Source of the DNA: an uncultured Clostridia bacterium
GTDB lineage: Bacteria > Bacillota > Clostridia > TANB77 > CAG-508
Assembly (NCBI GenBank): GCA_934178475.1
Contig: CAKPQH010000003.1
Span: 75,379-139,378, forward strand
Direction of reading: 5' to 3'
Length of the DNA stretch: 64,000 nucleotides
Shown: positions 16,925 through 23,295 of the stretch, in pieces
Position numbering within the stretch: the stretch's first letter is position 1
Layout: each line of letters starts with the position of its first letter
The notes under the pieces: generated by a model
What the model was told of the DNA's origin: nothing
The model's database searches: none
Seen by the model: only the letters and a program-made list of their open reading frames with translations
Program-made: the position numbers and the translations under genes

Positions 16925-17725
16925 ATGAGAAGAGATATAAGAAGACAAAAAAGAATGGATAATACAGTTATTTTGAGTATTGTGTGTGCAATATTAATTT
17001 TAGTTGGAATAGTAACATATGTTATTAAAAATTATTTAGAAAAAGAAAATAATTCAAGCTTGAATTTGCAAGAGGATCTTGCAATATTAGAAAATGCTGA
17101 TATAAAAGATACAAGTACTGAATATGGTAAAACTGTTGAAGAATCTAAAGAAGAGATTATAGATGGTGAAACTTTAAAAGAAGAAAAAGATTCTACTAAT
17201 ACTAGTAAAGCAGAAAATACAACTTCTACTAGTAAGAAAGCAGAAACTAAAAAAGAAGAAAATAGTACAAATGTTGTAACTACTAAACCTGTTCAAGAAG
17301 AAAAGAAAAAAGAATTAACATTCAAAGCTCCAGTAAAAGGTGAGATTTTAAGAGAATATGCAGTTGAGAATTTAGTATATTCTGAAACTTTAAAAGAATG
17401 GATAACACATAATGGTATTGATATAAAGGCAGATAAGACAACTGTTGTAACAGCAGCAGCACCTGGTAAAGTATATGCAATAAAAAATGACCCTAGATAT
17501 GGCCTAACTGTTATTATTGAACATGATGATGGATTTAAAACAGTATATTCAAATCTTTTAACAGCTGAATTTGTGGTTGAAGGTGAGAATGTAGAAGAAG
17601 GTCAAACAATCGGTACAGTTGGTAGCTCAGGTGCTTTTGAAATAAGTGATGATTACCATTTACATTTTGAGATGTTAAAAGATGATGCATATGTAAATCC
17701 AACAACATATATTAATTTTGATTAG
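16925..17725 (+). CDS. Membrane-anchored M23 (LytM) protein, SpoIIQ-like
   Basis: This protein (about 267 residues) has one N-terminal membrane segment (residues ~12-34), a low-complexity Ser/Thr/Glu/Lys linker to about residue 135, and a C-terminal LytM domain. The domain has the metal-binding HNGIDIKAD and HLHFE motifs, so the zinc site looks intact. The TLKEWITHNGIDIKA and TVYSNL blocks resemble clostridial SpoIIQ, the forespore protein that pairs with SpoIIIAH during engulfment. A generic cell-wall endopeptidase cannot be excluded. AGGAGG at 16910 supports the start. The 3' end of this gene is duplicated at 19439-19656. Confidence 0.75.
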   Translation: MRRDIRRQKRMDNTVILSIVCAILILVGIVTYVIKNYLEKENNSSLNLQEDLAILENADIKDTSTEYGKTVEESKEEIIDGETLKEEKDSTNTSKAENTTSTSKKAETKKEENSTNVVTTKPVQEEKKKELTFKAPVKGEILREYAVENLVYSETLKEWITHNGIDIKADKTTVVTAAAPGKVYAIKNDPRYGLTVIIEHDDGFKTVYSNLLTAEFVVEGENVEEGQTIGTVGSSGAFEISDDYHLHFEMLKDDAYVNPTTYINFD

Positions 17726-17984
17726 TATTATTGAAATGTAATGAAATTGTAAAATAAATGTAAAAGTAATGTTGTTGACAAAAGGTAAAAGAATATGTAA
17801 AAATAGATGTAGAAAGAAAAAAAGTAAAAAATGCAAAAAGTAGAAAATACGTATCTCCTGACGCTCTAAGAGAAAAAACAATAATTTATTAAATGAAGCA
17901 AATAGAACAAATATAAGAAATAAGGCTAGCTTATTGTTAAAATGGCAATAAGTTTTTAGTCTTATTAAGGAGGATAAGATAGAA
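17726..17984 (+). other. Leader of prepilin-like gene 1 with decayed small ORF and hairpin
   Basis: This non-coding stretch is related to 19657-20055. It holds remains of a small ORF (separate entry) and a hairpin in which AATAAGGCTA at 17919-17928 pairs with TAGTCTTATT at 17957-17966 outside an inner CTTATTG/CAATAAG stem. The hairpin ends directly before the AAGGAGG ribosome site. There is no T run after it in this copy. Confidence 0.6.
17831..17951 (+). pseudogene. Decayed small ORF upstream of prepilin-like gene 1
   Basis: Read with two single-base corrections, this stretch encodes about 43 residues in the order MQKVEN, then YVSPDALREK, then NLLNEANRTNIRNKASLLL and KWQ-stop. The three segments lie in three different frames; the second break falls at a run of six A. 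The second copy at 19774 preserves the VSLDALRE and IRNK-SLL-KWQ parts, which supports a once-coding sequence. No family is recognised, and overlap with the leader hairpin means RNA structure could also explain part of the similarity. Confidence 0.45.
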
Positions 17985-18662
17985 ATGAAAAAAGTATTAA
18001 AAAATGTAAAAGGTATAACATTAATTGCTTTAGTAATTACTATAATCGTGTTATTAATATTAGCAGGTATATCAATAAGTATGATATCAAGTCAAGATGG
18101 AATATTAACGAAGGCAAAAGATGCAAAGTCTCTAATGAAAATAAAAACAGAAGAAGAATTGGTACAATTAGCAGTACATAATGCTTATATAGAAGAAGAA
18201 GGAGATTTTGAAAAAGAAACAGCAGAAGAAGAAATAAAAAAGAGTTTGGTCGAAAACGGTTTAAGTATTACAGGAGATAATTTTAAAAAAGTAAATGAAA
18301 AATGGTATTATGTAAGCAGTTTAGGAAAAAACTATGAAATTAATAAAGATGCAAATGTAAGTATAGTAGAAGAATTACCTAAAATTGATGGTTTTATTGA
18401 TGGAATATTATATTATAACGGAGAACCTTTTTCTGGTGACTGGTGGTATAGTCCGGAAGACAAAATTCAAAATCCGCCAAGTATATTCCTTATAAATGGA
18501 AAATATGCAAAATATCAAGAAGGTAAGATAGATGAGGGGTGGAGCATTGATAATTCATATTATATGTTTGGAGAACTTTACACTGGTATTGTAAGACCTA
18601 CTGGAGGTTGGTACTATGGAAGATTAGTTAATGGCGAAATGGAAGTTCCAGCTCGGACCTAA
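17985..18662 (+). CDS. Prepilin-like protein 1, N-terminal part (frame ends before Hint domain)
   Basis: This 225-residue reading frame starts with a short basic leader and a type III (prepilin) signal, NVKG followed by a 20-residue hydrophobic helix (ITLIALVITIIVLLILAG). The usual Glu at position +5 after the cleavage Gly is replaced by Ala. A charged helix and a globular part with YNGEPFSGDWWYSP follow. The frame stops at 18660 after VPART. The next frame continues smoothly as GPNGGAYDAN into a Hint domain, so this is the front half of a longer protein. An AAGGAGG site precedes the start. It should be exported and processed by a prepilin peptidase, with no assembly genes visible nearby. Confidence 0.75.
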   Translation: MKKVLKNVKGITLIALVITIIVLLILAGISISMISSQDGILTKAKDAKSLMKIKTEEELVQLAVHNAYIEEEGDFEKETAEEEIKKSLVENGLSITGDNFKKVNEKWYYVSSLGKNYEINKDANVSIVEELPKIDGFIDGILYYNGEPFSGDWWYSPEDKIQNPPSIFLINGKYAKYQEGKIDEGWSIDNSYYMFGELYTGIVRPTGGWYYGRLVNGEMEVPART

Positions 18663-19263
18663 CGGAGGAGCTTATGATGCTAATTCTTTGATTGTAAATA
18701 ATGGTAAGAGATTTGATGGAATTGCATATATGGCTGGTTATAGAAGTTCTATGTATTCTGAAGTAATAGATGGATTATTGCAAAAAACATTATATTCTTG
18801 TTTGCTTCCAACAACAGAAATAGAAGTTATAGAAGAAGATGAAAAAGGAAGAAAGAAACGTAGAAAGAAAAAAATAAAGGACATAAAAGAGGGAGACAAG
18901 GTATTATCAGTAAATCCAGAAACGGGAAAACTTGAAGAAGATGTAGTAATATATGCAGACGGAGATGAAAATAAAAAATATAATAAATTTGAAATATGGA
19001 CATTTAATGATGGAACAGAAGTAAAAACACTTCATAAACATAGATTTTATAATATAGAAAGACAAGATTTTGTGTATATACAAGAATGGAATATAGGAGA
19101 ACATGGATATAAAGAGAATGGAGAAATTATAGAATTAATAAGACATAAAGTGGTAAATGAGGAAGTTCAACATTGCACGATATTTACAGAAAAATGGAAT
19201 AATTATTTTGCTAATGGAGTATTGACAGGAAATAGAAATTCTATAAAAATGAAAATTTTATAA
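18655..19263 (+). pseudogene. Prepilin-like protein 1, C-terminal Hint domain in shifted frame
   Basis: This continues the preceding gene in another frame; the start given is the estimated point of the shift. After about 50 residues comes a Hint (hedgehog/intein) domain beginning at the Cys codon at 18799. It has a block A-like CLLPTTEIEV, a Lys/Arg-rich insert, KIKDIKEGDKVLSVN, the TLHKHRF block with a TxxH motif, and a final NNYFANGVLTGN. Such domains cleave peptide bonds by N-S acyl shift. Removing one base near 18654 would fuse it to the prepilin part. It could be a mutation, a sequencing error or a programmed +1 shift at the rare CGG codon at 18654. Confidence 0.65.
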
Positions 19264-19275
19264 TATATGAAAGTA

Positions 19276-19323
19276 TAAAAAAGAACTCTAATTGGATAAA
19301 GCATCTAATAAGAGTTCTTTTTT
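19276..19323 (+). terminator. Intrinsic terminator after prepilin-like gene 1
   Basis: AAGAACTCT pairs with AGAGTTCTT, with additional pairing in the inner part, and is followed by TTTTTT. Confidence 0.85.
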
Positions 19324-19328
19324 AGGAT

Positions 19329-19438
19329 TTTATGCAGATTTGTTTTCACTTTTATTTAGTTTTTCATATTCTTTACATTTAATTTTATAATCCATTTGCA
19401 TACATAAATATTTGTAATAACTATATGCTTGCTCATAT
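19329..19438 (-). pseudogene. 3' fragment copy of the small minus-strand gene at 21928-22146
   Basis: This stretch is about 95% identical to 21928-22036 and encodes the same C-terminal residues, from about EQAYSYYKYLCMQ to the stop. It lacks the first half of the gene and has no start. It ends abruptly at 19438, where the sequence changes to the copied end of the M23 gene. It marks one side of a duplication junction. Confidence 0.85.
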
Positions 19439-19656
19439 CTGTTATTATTAAACATGATGATGAATTTAAAACAGTATATTCAAATCTTTTAACAGCTGAA
19501 TTTGTGATTGAAGGTGAGAATATAGAAGAAGGTCAAACAATTGGTACAGTTGGTAGTTCAGGTGCTTTTAAGATAAGTGATGATTATCATTTACATTTTG
19601 AGATGTTAAAGGATGATGCATATGTAAATCCAACAACATATATTAATTTTGATTAG
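19439..19656 (+). pseudogene. 3' fragment copy of the SpoIIQ-like gene
   Basis: From 19439 the sequence matches 17508-17725 with few changes and encodes the last ~72 residues of the M23 domain: KHDDEFKTVYSNL to the stop, including HLHFE. The anchor, the linker and the first zinc motif are missing, so it cannot be a working enzyme. It forms the other side of the duplication junction. Confidence 0.88.
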
Positions 19657-19773
19657 TATTATTGAAATGTAATGAAATTGTAATATAAATGTAATATAAA
19701 AATAAAATAGAATATTATTGACAAAACGTATAAGAGTATGTAGAATTATATGTGATAAGAAAAGAGGTAAAAA

Positions 19774-19919
19774 ATGCAAAAGATAGAAAAACATGTATCT
19801 CTTGACGCTCTAAGAGAGAGAGAGAGAGAGAGAGAGAGAGCAACAATTTAATAAATAAAATAAATAGAATAAAGATAAATATAAGGAATAAGACTAGCTT
19901 ATTGTCAAAATGGCAATAG
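19774..19919 (+). pseudogene. Decayed or phase-variable small ORF upstream of prepilin-like gene 2
   Basis: AAGAGG at 19762-19767 stands 6 bases before ATG 19774. The frame reads MQKIEKHVSLDALRER, continues as Arg-Glu repeats through the (AG)14 tract and stops at 19849-19851 after 25 residues. In another frame, 19845-19919 encodes NLINKINRIKINIRNKTSLL then SKWQ-stop, matching copy 1. Loss of one AG unit (or gain of two) would join both parts into a ~47-residue peptide. No family is recognised. Confidence 0.5.
19813..19840 (+). repeat. (AG)14 dinucleotide microsatellite
   Basis: Fourteen uninterrupted AG units lie inside the small leader ORF. The homologous position in copy 1 (after 17868) has AGAG then a run of A only, so the tract arose after the duplication. 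Such tracts are prone to slipped-strand changes. Confidence 0.97.
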
Positions 19920-20055
19920 GTTTATAGTTTTATTTTTGCGTTTTTTTGCCAAGAATGGAAGGGAGGAAAAATATATAGAATGGAAGAATAATAATCATAG
20001 TAGAATGAATAATAAAAATAATAAAGTAAAGGAATAAAAAGCTAAGGAGGATATG

Positions 20056-21843
20056 ATGAAAATGAAGACGGGATTAAAAAATGTAAAAGGTATAACATTA
20101 ATTGCATTAGTAATTACAATAATTGTGTTATTAATATTAGCAGGTGTATCAATAAGTATGATATCAAGTCAGGATGGAATATTAAAACAAGCAGCAAAGG
20201 CAAAACTTATGCAAGAGATAGCTCAAGTAGAGGAGCTACTCAACTTAAAAGTATTAGAAATATATTCAGCAAATTCGGACAATTTAGACAATGTAACAAA
20301 TGGAACAATAAAAACAGCAGTAATGACAGAGATAGGTAAAATGGGATATGAGACAGAAGAGAAAACTACAACACAAGCAACAGTAAAAGGACTATTAATT
20401 CAAGATTCAACAGGAGCAAATATTGAAAATGTAAATTTAATACAAAATGGAGAGCAGATTATAACAATCAAATTAGATACAGAAGGAAATACAAATTCAA
20501 AAACATATGTAATAATACAAAGTAAGAAATTTGAAATTACGATAAATGACGGAACAGTAAAAATATCTAGAGAAGAGTACATAGATCAATCAGAAGACCA
20601 AGAAGCATATCAAATAAAATTAACACCACCAACAACGGGTACTAAAATATATGTTGAGAATAATGAAATAACAGAGGAGACTAATATAGCAGATAATACA
20701 AATATAAAAGTCAAGGCAGGAGACAGCACAGGAACATTTAATTTTAACGTACAAGAGTCCAAAAGTGGAACTTCAAGAGAGGTAAGTGTTAATGTAGAAG
20801 CTAATCAAGCATATGCTACGAAACTAACTATAGGAGTAAAAGATAATGCAGAAGCGACAATTACACCAGAAGGGACATTACAATTACAGGCAACGATAGA
20901 GCCACTAAGTTCGACAGACACAGTAACTTGGAAAGTTGAATCAGGAGATGGAACAATAAGTGATACAGGATTGTTAACAGCAAATAGTACTGCTACAGCA
21001 GGAAGTAAGATAAAAGTTATAGCAAAATGTGTAAGAGCAGATAATACAACATCAAATGTTCAAGGAACAATAGAAATAATGGTACAAGAAGAACTAATAG
21101 ATATGAGTTCTTTTTATATTCAGCAGTCTAGTGAAACTGCCCCATTATCTTATACAATTTCAGGTGACAGCCATGGATATGATATATATTATGCTCGAAT
21201 GGGTATTCCGGTTGGTAGTTTAGATGAACTTATTGAACATGAGAAAATTTATATGCCAGGAACTCAATTTACTGGGGGAAATAGTCATGAATGGTTATAT
21301 GTATGGCTTTCGAAAGATGGTACAAATGTAAAATCTCAAATAAAAGTATTTGCAACTACGGTGTGGATGTGCTTTACAGAAGATACGTTGATAGAAACAT
21401 TAAATGGTAGCCAAAAGATAAAAGATATTAAAATAGGTGAATTGGTATATAGCTACAATGAAAAAAGTAATAAAGTTGAGTTGAAAAAAGTTACAAATAC
21501 ATATATTCATAGAATAGAAGCTAATCTTTGTAGAATAAAGGTGGGAAATGACGTTATAGATAGTACAACAAATCATCCATATTTTGTTAAAGATAAGGGA
21601 TGGGTACTAGCTAGTAAATTAGAGAAAGGCGATAATCTTATGGATGTAGGAGGTCAATCACTAATTGTTCAAGAAAATTCAATTATTAATAATGCTATAG
21701 TAGATGTATATAACTTTGAAGTTGAAGGGAATCATAATTATTTTGTTGGCAAATCTTGTGTATTAGTGCATAATGCACCAGATGTTATTAACTGTTCATA
21801 TGTAGGAACGAAAGAATTTGGAGATATTGTAACATTTGATTAA
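20056..21843 (+). CDS. Prepilin-like protein 2 with Big2-like domain and C-terminal Hint domain
   Basis: The 595-residue protein has a prepilin-type signal (NVKG then a hydrophobic helix, nearly identical to copy 1, again with Ala in place of Glu+5). A coiled, Thr-rich pilin-like region follows, then a bacterial Ig-like (Big2-type) domain around residues 255-345 (ATITPEGTLQLQATIEP to the TGLLTAN block). From Cys 439 there is a complete Hint domain: CFTEDTLIETLNG, the STTNHPYF block with TxxH, and the terminal HNYFVGKSCVLVHNAP. Only about 20 residues follow HN, so no sizeable toxin or ligand is present. It is likely exported, then self-cleaved. Start chosen at 20056 for spacing to AAGGAGG; 20053 and 20062 are alternatives. 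Confidence 0.8.
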   Translation: MKMKTGLKNVKGITLIALVITIIVLLILAGVSISMISSQDGILKQAAKAKLMQEIAQVEELLNLKVLEIYSANSDNLDNVTNGTIKTAVMTEIGKMGYETEEKTTTQATVKGLLIQDSTGANIENVNLIQNGEQIITIKLDTEGNTNSKTYVIIQSKKFEITINDGTVKISREEYIDQSEDQEAYQIKLTPPTTGTKIYVENNEITEETNIADNTNIKVKAGDSTGTFNFNVQESKSGTSREVSVNVEANQAYATKLTIGVKDNAEATITPEGTLQLQATIEPLSSTDTVTWKVESGDGTISDTGLLTANSTATAGSKIKVIAKCVRADNTTSNVQGTIEIMVQEELIDMSSFYIQQSSETAPLSYTISGDSHGYDIYYARMGIPVGSLDELIEHEKIYMPGTQFTGGNSHEWLYVWLSKDGTNVKSQIKVFATTVWMCFTEDTLIETLNGSQKIKDIKIGELVYSYNEKSNKVELKKVTNTYIHRIEANLCRIKVGNDVIDSTTNHPYFVKDKGWVLASKLEKGDNLMDVGGQSLIVQENSIINNAIVDVYNFEVEGNHNYFVGKSCVLVHNAPDVINCSYVGTKEFGDIVTFD

Positions 21844-21868
21844 AACTGGTAACCAATGTATTGACAAG

Positions 21869-21922
21869 AAGAGAAAAATTCTAAACTAGATAAGATAGCT
21901 TAGAAATTTTTTCTCTTTTTTT
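21869..21922 (+). terminator. Intrinsic terminator after prepilin-like gene 2
   Basis: An AGAGAAAAATTCTAA arm pairs with TTAGAAATTTTTTCTCT and is followed by T7. It also lies downstream of the convergent minus-strand gene. Confidence 0.8.
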
Positions 21923-21927
21923 ATTAT

Positions 21928-22146
21928 TTATGCAGACTTATTTTCATTTTTATTCAATTTTTCATATTCTTTACATTTAATTTTATAATCCATTTGCATA
22001 CATAAATATTTGTAATAACTATATGCTTGCTCATATTGCATTATTGGGTTAAACATAGGGTCTTTATATATATCGTTCATATCAAAATTATTTGGTATAT
22101 TACCATAAGGTGAATATCCTTGAAATTCATTAAAATCTTTTTCCAT
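21928..22146 (-). CDS. Small hypothetical protein downstream of ylbJ
   Basis: I do not recognise this 72-residue protein. It is acidic to neutral, rich in Tyr, Asn and Met, with no membrane segment. It has a Pro/Asn-rich N-terminus (YSPYGNIPNNFDMNDIY) and a helical C-terminus (EQAYSYYKYLCMQMDYKIK). The composition recalls small clostridial spore-coat-associated proteins, and it lies directly after the sporulation gene ylbJ, but that is only a hint. GAAAGGA precedes the ATG. Its 3' half is duplicated at 19329-19438. Confidence 0.65.
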   Translation of the reverse strand: MEKDFNEFQGYSPYGNIPNNFDMNDIYKDPMFNPIMQYEQAYSYYKYLCMQMDYKIKCKEYEKLNKNENKSA

Positions 22147-22198
22147 AAAATCAATCCTTTCTTTTATTAAATAATATTAAAAAACAAATAAATTAGAA

Positions 22199-23245
22199 CT
22201 ATAAATTTAAATTAAATATTGGAAAAATGCTAATAAAAATAAATGTATAAAGAGCTGCTATTATACCATGAAGAGTTTTACCTATTATATATGGTTTTAT
22301 GGATAAATCTGTTTTAGAGATTACGCTTAAAACTTGAAGCAAAACAGATATTCCACCTAAACCTAAAAGAAAAGCGGTTATGATAATATTTATTGATATT
22401 GCTTTTATTTGTATATTTGCTACTTGTGAAATACCATTTGTTACTTCTATAATACCAGTTATAATTGGAATTATAAATTTTGTTGGTATATGTAATATAT
22501 TAAATATAGGAGAAAGCAAAGCTGAAAAGAAAATTAAAATTTTGCTTTTATTTAATATGGAAACTATAACAGAAAATAAAACTATGAATCCTCCTATCAT
22601 AAGTATAGTAGATATTGAATTATATATACATTCTCCTAATACTCTACCTAGATTTGATAAAGATATTGAAGAAGAGTTGTATATATTTTTTTTGTTAGGA
22701 CTTTGTTTGGGATAAGATTTTTTCCAGAATCTAAATAAGATTCCGACAGTAAAACTTGCGAGTATATGAGTTAATAAAAGTAAAAATCCTATTTGTGTAC
22801 TTCCAAATAAACTTATTCCACAAGTACCAACTATAAATAAAGGCCCTGAATTATTAGAAAAACTTAATATTCTTTCGCACTCTTCTTTAGAGAGAATATT
22901 TTGCTTTCTGAAATTAGTTGCTATTTTTGCGCCTATAGGATATCCACTAATCCAACCCATTATAATTGCAAAGCTACCTACACCTTTTATATTAAATAGA
23001 GGTTTCATAAATCTATTGAAAATTCTGCCTAAAATATAAGGTATGTTAGTTTTTGAAAGAAGTTCAGTTGCAATAAAGAAGGGGAATAATGATGGAATTA
23101 CAGAATTTGCCCACAGTTTTAATCCATTTTTTGCAGCAAGCATATTGCTTGATGAAAATATAAGCAAAGATAATGTAAATAGTAAGAATAGTAATGGTAA
23201 TATATAGCTTTTTAATTTGAATATGAATATATGTGTTTTTTTCAT
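22199..23245 (-). CDS. ylbJ: Sporulation integral membrane protein YlbJ
   Basis: The 348-residue multi-pass protein of the nucleoside-recognition/Gate family carries the YlbJ pattern: NSVIPSLFPFFIATELL, then IMGWISGYPIGAK around residue 100, and SNNSGPLFIVGTCG around residue 130. YlbJ is needed for resistant spores in Bacillus and probably forms a membrane gate. ATG 23245 is chosen because AAGAGG stands 10 bases upstream; longer in-frame extensions would overlap the upstream PBP gene. The ribosome site lies inside a terminator-like hairpin. Confidence 0.88.
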   Translation of the reverse strand: MKKTHIFIFKLKSYILPLLFLLFTLSLLIFSSSNMLAAKNGLKLWANSVIPSLFPFFIATELLSKTNIPYILGRIFNRFMKPLFNIKGVGSFAIIMGWISGYPIGAKIATNFRKQNILSKEECERILSFSNNSGPLFIVGTCGISLFGSTQIGFLLLLTHILASFTVGILFRFWKKSYPKQSPNKKNIYNSSSISLSNLGRVLGECIYNSISTILMIGGFIVLFSVIVSILNKSKILIFFSALLSPIFNILHIPTKFIIPIITGIIEVTNGISQVANIQIKAISINIIITAFLLGLGGISVLLQVLSVISKTDLSIKPYIIGKTLHGIIAALYTFIFISIFPIFNLNL

Positions 23246-23255
23246 AAAAAAATAC

Positions 23256-23283
23256 CTCTTAAGACAAGTGTATGTTTTAAGAG
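23256..23283 (-). promoter_or_regulatory. Terminator-like hairpin over the ylbJ ribosome site
   Basis: On the minus strand an 11-bp stem (23283-23273 with 23266-23256, loop of 6) is followed by GTATTTTTTT and then the ylbJ ATG. The 3' arm contains the AAGAG of the ylbJ ribosome site. It may terminate the PBP transcript, limit ylbJ translation, or both. Confidence 0.65.
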
Positions 23284-23295
23284 ATATTTTTATGA

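Larger units (their letters stand above)
19657..20055 (+). other. Leader of prepilin-like gene 2
   Basis: About 400 bases without an intact gene, homologous to 17726-17984 in its first two thirds. It contains a decayed small ORF, an (AG)14 tract and a hairpin (19887-19896 with 19925-19934) followed by T-rich sequence that resembles a terminator. The last ~110 bases are A-rich, absent from copy 1, and end in AAGGAGG. Confidence 0.6.

Noticed and set aside
17726..17984. Leader of the prepilin-like gene as a cyclic-di-GMP (GEMM) riboswitch
   Set aside because: A GACGC element and hairpins are present, but the GEMM core elements and order are not found, and coding remains explain much of the conservation.
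19813..19840. AG tract as part of a CRISPR or tandem-repeat array
   Set aside because: It is a simple dinucleotide repeat with no spacers.
21775..21843. Toxin domain after the Hint domain of prepilin-like protein 2
   Set aside because: Only about 20 residues follow VLVHN, too few for any toxin domain.
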